Assembly (NCBI GenBank): GCA_010672825.2
Contig: JAAHFU020000003.1
Location: forward strand, 372,001 to 436,000
Length of the DNA: 64,000 nucleotides
Reading direction: 5' to 3'
Origin: Leptolyngbya sp. SIO1E4
GTDB taxonomy: Bacteria > Cyanobacteriota > Cyanobacteriia > Phormidesmidales > Phormidesmidaceae
A program made the translations under genes and the position numbers. The notes beneath the pieces are model-generated. The model made no database searches. It saw only the letters and a program-made list of their open reading frames with translations, and was not told the origin of the DNA. The number at the start of each line of letters is the position of its first letter. Position 1 is the stretch's first letter. This document shows positions 17,137 to 26,071 of the stretch, in pieces.

Positions 17137-17316
17137 TTACTTTTCCACCTCAGGGACAATATCCGGACGCTCTTTATCTTCCCAGCCTGCAGGGCGCTTA
17201 GAGTTATACCAAGCAATTGAACCAATCGTAACTGCAGCAATAAAGCCAACCCCGACTAAGACTGTTAATGCAGAAGCATAGGGCGTATTCTCAACTACTT
17301 GAATTAATAGGCTCAT
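17137..17316 (-). CDS. psb35: Probable photosystem II protein Psb35, 59 aa
   Basis: A short gene below the usual ORF length limit. ATG at 17316, stop at 17137-17139, with a GAGG purine stretch about 10 bp upstream of the start. The protein has a short N-terminus (MSLLIQVVENTPYAS), one membrane helix (ALTVLVGVGFIAAVTIGSIAWY) and a conserved-looking soluble end (NSKRPAGWEDKERPDIVPEVE). This matches my recollection of Psb35/Ssl2148, a single-helix protein tied to CP47 and high-light-inducible proteins. The single helix plus the SKRPAGWED motif is the main support; name from memory, not from a search. Confidence 0.65.
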   Translation of the reverse strand: MSLLIQVVENTPYASALTVLVGVGFIAAVTIGSIAWYNSKRPAGWEDKERPDIVPEVEK

Positions 17317-17761
17317 ATCAAAACCTCGTCATCGAACTAACATGACAGTACGTAGATATTGACGATTAAACATCTATCCTTATATAGAGATTGAATATAT
17401 GCCCATCGCTAACCCTGGCCAATTGATGATTATGTCTCTAGGTAGATGATGGGAGCTAATACTTCCAGATAATCAAGGTATCTTTAATCAATTTTTGCTT
17501 TATCTTGCAGTGCACTTTTATGGTGTTTTTCTTGGTTTATTCGAATGCGTGTTAAATGCATATCAAGGAAGAGATTATTTGGAAGGATGCAGCTAATTAG
17601 TCTATGATGCCTGGCCAAACTACCTGGCCAAACTGCTTAACCAAGGCTAGGGCAAATTCTGTTTCAAATCTATCTTTGAGTAGAGGTGCACGAAAAAACT
17701 AAGACGTACTATTACCGTAAGCAGAAAAATTTTTGAAATAAGTTAAGTCTAAGGAGACACA
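17317..17761. other. 445-bp intergenic stretch between divergent genes
   Basis: AT-rich region between psb35 (minus) and the holin-like gene (plus); it must hold both promoters. A direct repeat of a 9-bp CCTGGCCAA unit occurs near 17610-17630. No gene, tRNA or long inverted repeat seen. The start of the plus gene is preceded by AAGGAG (17750-17755). Confidence 0.45.
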
Positions 17762-18151
17762 ATGTTATCCATTTTATTGTCTGGGTTAGTAACCGCCCTA
17801 AGTCTGTTGGTCGTTGATCTGATTGTTCCAGGCGTCAAGTTAGATACCGTGACGGCTACTGCCCTTGCCGCGGCCTCCATCGGCGTGGCAAATGCCTTTA
17901 TCAAACCTATTCTGAGCACGCTATCTGTTCCCGCAAGTTTGCTCACATTTGGCCTGTTTTCTTTGATTGTGAACGGCCTGTGCTTTTGGCTCTCGTCTCT
18001 GTTTGTTCCCGGATTCTATGTTCAAGGGGTGTTGGGCTTTCTATTAGGACCGGTTGTGTTGTCTTTTGTGGGAACTTTCTTAGGTAAGTACATGGCTGAC
18101 AAGTATCCTCAGCTCATGGACAGCTCTGCATTGACCACAACAGACAGCTAA
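17762..18151 (+). CDS. Phage holin family (superfamily IV-like) membrane protein
   Basis: A 129-residue protein with four membrane helices. The segments SLLVVDLIVPGVKLDTVTA, GVANAFIKPILSTLSVPASLLTFGLFSLIVNGL and LSSLFVPGFYVQG match the widespread 'mycobacterial four-TMS holin' family (YvlD-like) found in many non-phage chromosomes. The start ATG follows AAGGAG. A strong terminator follows at 18183-18219, so it is likely a single-gene unit. The role is probably membrane stress-related, not lysis. A second, less typical member of the same broad group is at 2666-3043. Confidence 0.85.
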   Translation: MLSILLSGLVTALSLLVVDLIVPGVKLDTVTATALAAASIGVANAFIKPILSTLSVPASLLTFGLFSLIVNGLCFWLSSLFVPGFYVQGVLGFLLGPVVLSFVGTFLGKYMADKYPQLMDSSALTTTDS

Positions 18152-18182
18152 GAATTTGCCCTGATATTGCTTTGCCAATGAC

Positions 18183-18219
18183 AGCTGCGAGTAGACATTT
18201 CAGCTACTCGCAGCTTTTT
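18183..18219 (+). terminator. Rho-independent terminator
   Basis: A 12-bp perfect stem AGCTGCGAGTAG/CTACTCGCAGCT (18183-18194 with 18204-18215), 9-nt loop, then TTTTT overlapping the end of the stem. It is 32 bp after the holin-like gene and overlaps the 3' end of the minus-strand pyroglutamyl-peptidase-like frame. Confidence 0.88.
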
Positions 18220-18691
18220 GATGAAGAAAGTGATAAAAAATCTGATTACATAAATGAGTTCCACAGTCATTGGAAACTCTAGCTGGAGGAATATTGCGGC
18301 TCTCTAGCAATGAAACTAGACTATCTTGCTCTAGCAAAGAATTCCGGTAAGCTACAGGGGCATTTGGGATAACTTCCTCACCTTTTGGTGCATTACCTGC
18401 TTTATCCAATGTCACAAAATATCTTAAATTCTTCGCCATTCGTTCAAGAGTTATCCGGTTATAGCCTCGTGCTTGACCAATCCCAATGCAAATATCAGGC
18501 GAGACAGCTTTGAGGGTTTCATCGACTACCTGTCCAAGAACGTTGGTATTACCAGGCATAATCTTGAAATCAATGTAATGAACGTGCTGACTAAGCTCTT
18601 GAGTGGGATTATCACGCAGCGAAACCACAACTAACTCTGACGCATTCATCCCATCATCATTTGGCTCAAAGCCTGTGATTAATACTTTCAT
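18200..18691 (-). pseudogene. Pyroglutamyl-peptidase I family protein, C-terminally truncated
   Basis: Starts at ATG 18691 (MKVLITGFEPNDDGMNASE). The 163 residues show the C15 peptidase fold: GIGQARGYNRITLERMAKN with the catalytic Glu, and VSNDCGTHLCNQIFY with the catalytic Cys in LCN. The family is normally 200-215 residues. The C-terminal strand and helix with the catalytic His (FIHVP-type segment) are missing because the frame stops inside the terminator hairpin of the neighbouring gene. The triad is therefore incomplete and activity doubtful. The second motif is unusual too (GTHLCN for GTYVCN). Could be a degraded gene or a repurposed fold. Confidence 0.75.
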
Positions 18692-18808
18692 CTCGTAGCA
18701 CCATCTGAGCAATTAAACACTCACAGATAGCTTTTAAGCCACCGTCACCGCCGAGATCTAGCGGCCTAACGCCATGTTGAGCGGCTACAGTATACGGTTC
18801 TCATAGGC

Positions 18809-19171
18809 CTAGGCTTCGTGACACACGACTTCAATGTTATGACCATCTGGTCCAATAACGAAAGCGGCGTAATACGTTCCACTATATTCCGGGCGTATGC
18901 CCGGCGCACCATTGTCTTTTGCTCCGGCTTCGAGCGATGCACGATAAAAGTCATCAACCTGCTCGCGATTTTGCGCAACGAATGCCAGATGAAGGTGTGC
19001 GGGTGTTTCCTCGACTCGACGGATAAACAGTGACGACTTGCCATCAGAGCTAAGCTCAATCCCGAGCGGCCCCTCTGAAACGACTTCTATGCCGATTGGT
19101 TTCAAGGCTTTGAGAAAGAACGTTTTGCTAGCCTCATAGTCGCTGGTGCCAAAGACTATGTGATCAAACAC
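18809..19171 (-). CDS. VOC (glyoxalase/dioxygenase superfamily) protein
   Basis: Start set at GTG 19171 because AGGAG lies 5 bp upstream; the longer open frame to 19321 has no comparable ribosome site. 120 residues in two beta-alpha-beta modules: FDHIVFGTSDYEASKTFF at the start, HLHLAFVAQNREQVDDFY in the middle, and FVIGPDGHNIEVVCHE at the end. The typical metal ligands (first-strand His, end-strand Glu) are in place. Such proteins include glyoxalase-like and resistance enzymes. The substrate is unknown. Monocistronic. Confidence 0.88.
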   Translation of the reverse strand: MFDHIVFGTSDYEASKTFFLKALKPIGIEVVSEGPLGIELSSDGKSSLFIRRVEETPAHLHLAFVAQNREQVDDFYRASLEAGAKDNGAPGIRPEYSGTYYAAFVIGPDGHNIEVVCHEA

Positions 19172-19551
19172 TTTTACTCCTAGAACGTCCGATCTTTGCG
19201 TGTTTCTACACCTGATCCACGCATTTACTATAACTAGGTTCCTCTCCGATGACTCTCGGCAAACGTGGTTAAGCCGCCTAATGGCAAAACGCAGCGGCAG
19301 CAGATACCTTAAATTGAGCACAAGGGGCTTTCAACCGTCCGCTGCCTTGACGTGTTACCCACCATTTTCTTCTTAAGGCTTACCGTCGGAGATTATTCTC
19401 TCTGGGTAGTTGTGTCCGACGATGTGGCGCTAATAGAGACAGGTAGGTCATCTGAATTATTGGTGAATCGAACTAGAAATGCTACACCCTGTCCGAGAAT
19501 CATTTGGTGTGGCAAGAAATCAAGCATCAAAATCAAGGAATTCAAACAAAA
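19172..19551. other. 380-bp intergenic stretch
   Basis: Between the VOC gene and the 3' end of the SDR gene, both minus strand. Only short frames without family features. It must contain the VOC promoter. No repeat or RNA gene seen. Confidence 0.4.
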
Positions 19552-20514
19552 CTAGAGGGTGGCATATTGATATGAACCCGTTCGCAACTCCTGGAGTAAG
19601 GAAGGACTTGAGGGCCTCCAGTCAAGTGCTTCCAGTGCCAAAGCCCCTGAAATACGCATGTTGCGAGCTAGATATGGCCCCATGTCACCAAAATCGGCTA
19701 CAGCCTCTTGGGGAGAGAGCTGGTCAAATTGCTCATCGACGCCTGCAGCCACTGCCGCTGCTGCCGTAAAGTCTTTGGCAGAGACAATTTGACTAACAGC
19801 TAAAACAAGTGATGGGGCATCGGGCTGTTGTAGCAAGCGTACATAAAGCTCGGCCAAATCATCCACATGGACAAACGATAACTGGACACCTTCATTGACA
19901 AATGCTGCCCGACCTCGGGATTGGAGACTCTGAATGACCGATAGAATGCCACTGCCACCAGCACGTCCGTAAACCATAGAATTGCGCACTATGTGAACGT
20001 GTGGCGTTTCAATCAACTGGGTTTCGATGTCGGTCAGAGGCTGTAAGAAAGGTGGAACTTGTGTGGGAGAAGATTCGTTGACGAGATTCTCCCCTGTATC
20101 CCCGTAGAGTGATGCACCACTGGTTGAAATTAAGCGGATACCGTGCTTTGCTGTTAGCGATCGCAGCAATTCTAAAGTCTTAACAGCTGCTGCAACAGCT
20201 TGCTCAAAACTCTGGCCTGGCTCAGGCCCCCCCAGCGCTGCTGTGTGAATAACAGCAGCGACCCCATCCATGGCCTTGGTGATCGATTCAGCATCAGATA
20301 AATTACCCAACCAGGGTTCAACACCTCGTCTCGCCGCTTTTTGCGCCGATTTTGCTGAGCGCACCAATCCGCGTACCTGATATCCATCAGCTAGTAAACG
20401 CTCTGCCACAACAGAGCCAATGTAGCCTGTAGCCCCTGTCAAGAGGATGATGTCCTTATGAGTACTCGGAGTCGTGGACGCAAGTTGAGAAGAAATTGAC
20501 GAAGCAACTGACAT
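19552..20514 (-). CDS. NAD(P)-dependent epimerase/dehydratase-like (atypical SDR)
   Basis: A 320-residue Rossmann protein. The dinucleotide loop GATGYIGSVVAERLL is at about residues 27-41, followed by RGLVRS. Asp in LGNLSDAESI and the strand GVAAVIHTAALGG follow the extended SDR pattern. The catalytic YxxxK is not found at the usual place after TSGASLYGD, so this may be an atypical SDR such as a NAD-binding reductase or regulator (NmrA-like). The peroxiredoxin gene is 47 bp upstream on the same strand, and a divergent TetR gene lies beyond it. The three probably form one oxidant or electrophile-responsive unit. Confidence 0.85.
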   Translation of the reverse strand: MSVASSISSQLASTTPSTHKDIILLTGATGYIGSVVAERLLADGYQVRGLVRSAKSAQKAARRGVEPWLGNLSDAESITKAMDGVAAVIHTAALGGPEPGQSFEQAVAAAVKTLELLRSLTAKHGIRLISTSGASLYGDTGENLVNESSPTQVPPFLQPLTDIETQLIETPHVHIVRNSMVYGRAGGSGILSVIQSLQSRGRAAFVNEGVQLSFVHVDDLAELYVRLLQQPDAPSLVLAVSQIVSAKDFTAAAAVAAGVDEQFDQLSPQEAVADFGDMGPYLARNMRISGALALEALDWRPSSPSLLQELRTGSYQYATL

Positions 20515-20561
20515 GGCGATTAGCCTCCTAAAATTGAGTTTTTGATAAGTACGACAAAGGG

Positions 20562-21095
20562 TTATTGATAGGTGCCGCGAACCGGATAATTGTTTGCCGG
20601 ATCGCGAAGAAATTTCAGCCCCATGATCACAGTCTTGAGATCGGGCCGAGTAAAGGGGGCATTGGAAATGTCAACAATTTGAACAGCACCCTCTGAGTTG
20701 ATCACAAACAGCCCAGGTTCTGCAAAGGGGCGATCGTGCTCTTCTGGAGAGCGGGGATAGGAGATATAAAGCCCGAGTGCTTGCATCTGCTCCACGGACA
20801 GATCGTAGCCAACATCAAATTTTGGATTGACCTTAGTCAGCTGAATCGTTGCTTTTTCTTCAGGGTCAGCAGACACGGCCACCACATCCACATTCAGAGC
20901 CTCCAGCTCCGGAAACAGCTGATTCAGTTCCATCAGATAGTCCGTACATAGGGGACAATGCTTGCCTCGGTAGGCCACAACAAGTTGCCAGGAATCAGGG
21001 CCAGAAGACTTACCGAGAACAACTTTACCGCCGCCAAATCTCGCCAAGGTTATTTGAGGAAATGGCTTAGCTGGCGAGAGTTTCAGAGATGACAT
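20562..21095 (-). CDS. Peroxiredoxin-like (AhpC/TSA) protein
   Basis: Start at ATG 21095 (MSSLKLSPAKPFP). 177 residues with a thioredoxin fold: VVAYRGKHCPLCTDYL carries the active-site CPLC, followed by LNVDVVAVSADPEEKA and the cis-proline region FAEPGLFVINSEG. This matches peroxiredoxin-like proteins of the AhpC/TSA redoxin superfamily. A CxxC instead of the usual TxxC suggests disulfide exchange or atypical peroxidase activity. It is transcribed with the SDR gene, divergent from a TetR regulator with an inverted repeat in the gap. Confidence 0.88.
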   Translation of the reverse strand: MSSLKLSPAKPFPQITLARFGGGKVVLGKSSGPDSWQLVVAYRGKHCPLCTDYLMELNQLFPELEALNVDVVAVSADPEEKATIQLTKVNPKFDVGYDLSVEQMQALGLYISYPRSPEEHDRPFAEPGLFVINSEGAVQIVDISNAPFTRPDLKTVIMGLKFLRDPANNYPVRGTYQ

Positions 21096-21134
21096 AAGCT
21101 TGCTATCCGAGTTTTGTAACAATCGCTAAAAAAC

Positions 21135-21156
21135 TTTTGTAGTAAACACTATAAAA
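21135..21156. promoter_or_regulatory. Candidate TetR operator between peroxiredoxin and TetR genes
   Basis: An imperfect inverted repeat TTTTGTAGT-AAAC-ACTATAAAA: 9-bp arms with one mismatch and a 4-nt spacer. It lies 40 bp upstream of the peroxiredoxin start and 32 bp upstream of the TetR start, so it could block both promoters. Confidence 0.6.
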
Positions 21157-21187
21157 TTGAAAAATAGAAACGTCAAGAGGTTTTGTA

Positions 21188-21793
21188 ATGAACATTACGA
21201 AAAAGACAGGACGACCTCGAGGATTCGAACACGATGAAGCTCTGATGGCCGCAGTTCAGGTTTTCTGGGTAAAGGGATACAAAGGTGCATCGATCAAGGA
21301 TCTGACCGACGCCATGGGAATTAAAGCGCCGAGCCTATATGCGACCTTCGGCGATAAGCTAAATCTTTACAGGCAGGCAATTGAGCGTTATGCCGCCAAC
21401 GAATCCTGTGCGCCATTGGTTGCCTTCGAGAGTGAACCCGACATTTATCAAGCTGTCCGCGCCTTCATTGAAGCTGTAATTGATTATGCAACTCAGCATG
21501 AGAGTGGTGTGCGGGGTTGCTTTTTGAGTTCCTGTGTTGCCACCAGTGCTGGCGAAGTGGAAGGTGTCGATGAATTTCTAAGAACAGCTATCCAAGAAAC
21601 CGATGCTCGCATAGCGAAACGCTTTGACCGGGCAAAGGAAACCGGTGCACTACCCCATGATTTTCCGTCTTTGGAACGTGCCCGTCTCCTTTTAGACTTA
21701 CGGCAGGGGTATGTTTTCCGCGCCCGTGCAGGGCTCGAGGGTGACGCAATGAAAACAGACCTGGATCATCGCATTCGTATGGTGTTAGGTTAG
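21188..21793 (+). CDS. TetR/AcrR family regulator (GRPRGFD-type)
   Basis: A 201-residue protein. The N-terminal domain KTGRPRGFEHDEALMAAVQVFWVKGYKGASIKDLTDAMGIKAPSLYATFGDKLNLY is typical of the YxaF/LmrA-like TetR branch. The remainder is helical with two cysteines close together (GCFLSSCV), which might make it redox-sensitive (inference). Divergent from the peroxiredoxin-SDR pair over a 92-bp gap with an inverted repeat, so probable repressor of that pair and of itself. Confidence 0.92.
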   Translation: MNITKKTGRPRGFEHDEALMAAVQVFWVKGYKGASIKDLTDAMGIKAPSLYATFGDKLNLYRQAIERYAANESCAPLVAFESEPDIYQAVRAFIEAVIDYATQHESGVRGCFLSSCVATSAGEVEGVDEFLRTAIQETDARIAKRFDRAKETGALPHDFPSLERARLLLDLRQGYVFRARAGLEGDAMKTDLDHRIRMVLG

Positions 21794-21802
21794 GCGAAAA
21801 TT

Positions 21803-22189
21803 TCAGTCTGATTTAAGGAATTGCTCTGCTGTTGGTGAATAACAAATTTTCTGGGAGCGGCTACAAGATTTCAAATTACTATGGAAGCCAACATCGGTAA
21901 GTTCCAGACACAGCAGATACTTCCAATCAATTCGGCTACGCACAGAGTCGGCGGTCTGGCGATCCGTTAAACCTTCGAGGCACTTTGAAACAGTCACCAA
22001 GGCTAGTTGCCAGGGAGACTCTGCCGGTTGCCCGCGAGTCGGAAAGATAGCGTTGAAATCCTGATCACTCAGAAACTCGCTCAGAGTTTCGGCCATCGTA
22101 ATACAAAGACTGCCCTTGGGATAAATTGCATGGACGACTTTGGCCGTCTCCACTGGTACAGCGTATTGAACCTTGGGATTCAGGGTCAT
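21803..22189 (-). pseudogene. IS1182-family transposase, N-terminal fragment
   Basis: The frame MTLNPKVQYAVPVETAKVV...IFPTRGQPAESPWQLALVTV...LTDRQTADSVRSRIDWKYLLCLELTDVGFH is the N-terminal (DUF772) domain of IS1182 transposases. Similarity breaks after the GFH segment and the frame ends near residue 128, where a full transposase needs more than 450 residues. It abuts the TetR gene by 9 bp. No terminal inverted repeats found, so the element is inactive. Confidence 0.85.
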
Positions 22190-22706
22190 CGGATAAAGCC
22201 CCTGATAGAATTGACTGCTGACCATCCCATGGAAGCCGGGAGCAAACCGATTTATTTGTTAACCAATATTTCGCCACTAGTATCACTTTTAACAGTTAAG
22301 TGTAGGAAATTGGGATCTTAATCCAGCACTTTTGCCTTATCCGACCTCCCTGTGAGGGAGTCATACAGCATTTGCCATGGCATCATCCAAGCCGCCACGC
22401 TTGCCCGATCGCATCAAGTAAAGTTGCTCGACTCAGGCACTTTAGCCTTTCAACCGAAAAATCTTATCGGCTAGCCAATACGGTTGAACTCACCGACCGC
22501 TTCCTGTAGGTTATGTCCCACGGGGAATGATTCTAGGCGGGGAAGAGAGAGGTGGCCGCCTCTCAAAACCCCTGATCATCCCAACTTAACCCGGTAAGTC
22601 GAGATGACTGGAATCCATTGTAATTCCCGCTATCTTGCCCTTACTTCTCAAAATAGGGATCTGGATAGTTCCCCGTTTTCCTTAACCCGAAAACGGAGAT
22701 ACCCGT
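22190..22706. other. 517-bp stretch after an IS remnant, no gene seen
   Basis: Likely contains further decayed mobile-element sequence, but no frame can be identified. A palindromic AGAGGTGGCCGCCTCT lies near 22548-22563. No tRNA seen. Confidence 0.35.
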
Positions 22707-22940
22707 ATGTTTCAATCATCCGGCGGAGGGGCCAACGTCCCTTCCAGCTTCAACTTGCCATCCTTCAATCAGGAAGCCGTTCGCCATATTCTCCTCGGCG
22801 ACTACAGCGCCCTGATTGAGGCCATCAACCGCATGGCGGTGCTGGGCTATTGCGAGCGCATTGCCTGGAGCGACCCGTTGCCCACGGGTAGAAACGGCGA
22901 GTTCATTAGCGTCATGACCCGAAAGCGCACCCTGCCGTAA
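22707..22940 (+). CDS. Small hypothetical protein, 77 aa
   Basis: A 77-residue soluble protein: MFQSSGGGANVPSSFNLPS, then QEAVRHILLGDYSALIEAINRMAVLGYCERIAWSDPLPTGRNGEFISV. The start ATG is preceded by AACGGAG (22690s), a reasonable ribosome site. The pattern (short, with the ALIEAINRMAVLGYCE core and the WSDPLPTGRNGEFISV end) is what I would expect of a conserved cyanobacterial small protein, but I cannot name a family. Upstream of the secreted 681-residue protein on the same strand. Confidence 0.55.
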   Translation: MFQSSGGGANVPSSFNLPSFNQEAVRHILLGDYSALIEAINRMAVLGYCERIAWSDPLPTGRNGEFISVMTRKRTLP

Positions 22941-23113
22941 CGCGATCGCCCCAGGTAATTTCAGACAAAGAAAATACCCATCCCCCTAGGGCAGGTCGAG
23001 CCAGAATTCAAAGCTTATGATCGATAAGTACTTGCAAAACCTGCCCTTACCGGTATTGCGTTCGCAAGAAATTTCCTACGCCAAGGGTTGTGTTCACTTA
23101 TCCTGGGGGATGC

Positions 23114-25159
23114 ATGTTTCAACGCAGGGGTTTCGGCAAATTTCGCTGGCTCATCATGGCGGTGCTCACGGCATTCATCGTGGTGCAGCTGTCTCCCTAT
23201 GGGGCAGCGGCGACGGTATTCTCCCAGCCTGCGATCGCCCCTGATGCCTCCAAAGCAGCCCTGTCAACATCCCCTTCGCTGCAGCCCTCCCCCAACCCCC
23301 TGCTGGCCGAACTGCAAGACTTGCCCAACGGCGCTGCCGCGCTTCCCAACTTTGACCCTGGGGTAAATGGATTTCAATTTTCTAACCAAGAGCTAATTCA
23401 GGCGATCGACCTGGAGCGCAACGCGATCGCCTGGGAAGAGGTCTTAACCGAACAGCTGCAGCGGCTCTTTGGCACCCAGGTTTGCATTGGGCAAGAAGGG
23501 GGTGTCTGTTTACTGACCTCAGCCGCTAAAGACTGGCTAAACACCCAGCTAGAGCGCATGAACCAGGGCCTGTCTGAAGGGATGACGGCAGCCGTGCTTT
23601 CGCTTTGGCAACCAGAACAGCCGCCGCGCATTCCCTGGTGGCAACGGCTGATTAATTTCCTCGTTGGGCGGGTCGTATTTGGGTTGGCCCGCACCCTATT
23701 CGATCTGCAAACCTTTATTGCCAATCTGTTTTTGACCCAGGGGGTGGCTGAGGTTTTCCAACAAACCCAGGCGATTCGTGACACCCTCACCCCTACCCAA
23801 ATTTTGCTGTCAGTTGTAGATATCTTCCTTTCAGGCTCTTCAGACCCCTTCACTATGGGCATCTATCAGGTGATTGAAGGCGTGTTGACAGGGGGGCATT
23901 CCCTGACACCCTATCAGATAGAAGAACAGGATGACGGTAAATACTGGGTCTATGTATATGACAGTAACTATCCTGCAGGGCGAGCCGCCAGCCCCACCGA
24001 TTTGCATGTTGAGTTCGACACCGTAGCAGATACCTGGAGCTATCAGCCAACCCCTGACGCCCCCGTTTTTAAAGGCAATGCCCAAAGTAAAAACCTTGAT
24101 CTAACCCAGCTCTCCTGGCGGCAGCCAGAGACTCCGGAAGACCCTGCTTTCCGAGGCCCCTTCACCTGCCCTTTTTGTAATATTGACCCGGCGGCTGAAG
24201 CGCCCGTGGAGCCGACGATCGACGTCACCCTAATTGGGGAAGGGAAGTTGACGGTGACTCCCTACGGGGCAGATGCGCCGACCTCACAACTGGCCGAGGC
24301 GCAAGTGGCCTTGGTTCCCTTTAAGGGGGGGCTTAACCGCGAAGTGCCTGCCAGCTATCGGCTCCCGGCTGACAGTCTGGATAAACCCCTGAAGATAACC
24401 TTAGAAGGCACGCCCACCGCCCAGCTCAGACCCTATACCTTACAGCTCACCGGGCCAGGGTACACCGCTGATTTTGAGGGCACCCCCCTGACCCCCGACG
24501 AAATTTTGACGATGTATGTGGTGCCCCACACCACCGGGCCAGAGCTGACGTTTGTCAGCAACCAGGCTGTGGAAATTCCCCAGTTGTCGATTCACCTCAC
24601 CGACGACACCACTGCCTATCCCTTCGACTCGTCTACCCCAGAAGGGTTTTCGCTGACTGAGCGGCAAGTGTCAAAAAGTTCTGGGTTTGAACTCAGCGGC
24701 CTAAAGCTGCCTGCAGGTAAACGCGTGGCCCTGTCAGCTCGGGAAGATTTGAAACGCCTCTATTTTGCCGATGACGATCTGGCCAACAGTCAGTATGGCC
24801 TTAAGGTCAGAAACCGCATTGTGATTAAAGACCGGGTTCAGATTGGGGAACGCCAGCCCGATTTCCTCAACTACACGGTCACCTACGAAGAAGAAATGCA
24901 GGCCAGCAATGTGCAGGTCGATGGCCAAACCCAGGCTTTTTTCAATTACGACCCTGCATTTGTAACCCCGGCAGAAAAATCTCGTCAGGAATTGCTAGAA
25001 ACCCTAGAGCAGCGTGATTTTCCGATCACAATTGCCTACGAACCCCTCTCGATTAGCACTGGAGAAACCCCTGGCCCAATGGGACTGGCTCCCTCTGAGG
25101 GGGTGCCAATGGCCGAGCGCGTCTTTCAAGGATCTTTACGGAAATCGGCCAATAAATAA
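23114..25159 (+). CDS. Large secreted or membrane-anchored protein of unknown function
   Basis: Start at ATG 23114 (MFQRRGFGKFRWLIMAVLTA), giving 681 residues with a basic N-terminus and a signal anchor (LIMAVLTAFIVVQLS). No family recognised. Parts seen: a proline-rich linker; a helical region with cysteine pair (QVCIGQEGGVCLL); a hydrophobic stretch about residues 175-230; a region with CPFCNID; and a C-terminal half rich in short beta-strands and threonine (ITLEGTPTAQL, LQLTGPGYTADF) that looks like Ig/adhesin-type modules. Probably periplasmic or surface-exposed. Monocistronic. Confidence 0.7.
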   Translation: MFQRRGFGKFRWLIMAVLTAFIVVQLSPYGAAATVFSQPAIAPDASKAALSTSPSLQPSPNPLLAELQDLPNGAAALPNFDPGVNGFQFSNQELIQAIDLERNAIAWEEVLTEQLQRLFGTQVCIGQEGGVCLLTSAAKDWLNTQLERMNQGLSEGMTAAVLSLWQPEQPPRIPWWQRLINFLVGRVVFGLARTLFDLQTFIANLFLTQGVAEVFQQTQAIRDTLTPTQILLSVVDIFLSGSSDPFTMGIYQVIEGVLTGGHSLTPYQIEEQDDGKYWVYVYDSNYPAGRAASPTDLHVEFDTVADTWSYQPTPDAPVFKGNAQSKNLDLTQLSWRQPETPEDPAFRGPFTCPFCNIDPAAEAPVEPTIDVTLIGEGKLTVTPYGADAPTSQLAEAQVALVPFKGGLNREVPASYRLPADSLDKPLKITLEGTPTAQLRPYTLQLTGPGYTADFEGTPLTPDEILTMYVVPHTTGPELTFVSNQAVEIPQLSIHLTDDTTAYPFDSSTPEGFSLTERQVSKSSGFELSGLKLPAGKRVALSAREDLKRLYFADDDLANSQYGLKVRNRIVIKDRVQIGERQPDFLNYTVTYEEEMQASNVQVDGQTQAFFNYDPAFVTPAEKSRQELLETLEQRDFPITIAYEPLSISTGETPGPMGLAPSEGVPMAERVFQGSLRKSANK

Positions 25160-25323
25160 GGAGAGCAAAAGCTCTGAAGAGGGTTTGCCTGCAGATATCG
25201 CCATGTAATTTGGGGATATCGCATCTGTCTGTTTTGCCTGATTTTAGGGTTTCCTTAATATTTGCAAGCACCTTGAAATACAGGCTCCAGTTTTGCCGTC
25301 TACTTGTATGGCGCTGTTCGGAT

Positions 25324-25383
25324 GAGTCGAGTACATCTCGGGCAAGGTAGGGGCTAGGGTTTGGGGGCTAGGGGTGTACTTTA
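25324..25383 (-). repeat. Dispersed repeat family B, degenerate copy
   Basis: Reverse sense of the unit found at 29361-29456 and 51345-51440: AGTACACCCCTAGCCCCCAA on the minus strand, with the CCCTAG runs and AGATGTACT end. Lies 22 bp from a family-A copy. Confidence 0.6.
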
Positions 25384-25405
25384 TCCAAATATAAATCGCT
25401 ATTAG

Positions 25406-25507
25406 CGCATTTGAAGTGCTGGTTAGGACAGTCGAATTTCCTGGAATCCTTATGCAGCAAGGTTTTGATTTCTGCCTTCTACCTTCTGATTTCTGCCTTT
25501 CGCTATA
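25406..25507 (+). repeat. Dispersed repeat family A, copy 1
   Basis: About 100 bp with the shared core GAAGTGCTGGTTAGGACAGT, then a segment ending AAGGTTTTGATTTCTGCC and repeated TTCTGCCTTCTGA units. Also at 28174-28276 and 29512-29608. Confidence 0.85.
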
Positions 25508-26071
25508 TCAATACCCTTTGCAGTCGCCAGTCCGATTAGGACAAGACTGCAAGCCGTTTGAGTGCATCCCACTTTCGCAAATTCGGGATACTCCCTATGG
25601 CCAGCGCTAGATTACTCGACCCTTAAAAAGGCTCATTGACGGCCAACAGAAAGAGTATCGGGCTCTACTTGAATTCCAGAAAAATGCTCTTCGCACAAGA
25701 TATTTTTCCATTAAGCTTTCATCACTAGATGGGGACATACAAGGTCTCCATCTAGCCCCAATCAATTAATATAGCAGTCTCAGAAAGCAGCTCTTGGAAG
25801 CGAAAATACGGCTTTCTCACCTGAAGGTCGTAGAACTTCTATGTTTTATAAAAGCCAACTTTGCCCATATAGTGCTGGACATGAGCTAAGCATTTGAGTT
25901 TAACATTTCAATTCATTTGCATTAGTTTTAGTCAGATAATTTTCATTGGTTTTGGTCAGACAAAATCTCCCTATCTCTGACTGGAGATTCTGCCTAAAGT
26001 CAGATGGGTTTACACACATATCAACTTTAAATTTCAGTATCTTGCCCATAAAAAATAGGAGACTTTTAATC

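Larger units (their letters stand above)
25160..26071. other. 912-bp intergenic stretch with dispersed repeats
   Basis: Holds a family-B repeat (minus sense) and a family-A repeat (listed separately), then about 500 bp of AT-rich sequence leading to the glycosyltransferase promoter. No gene or RNA recognised. Confidence 0.5.
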
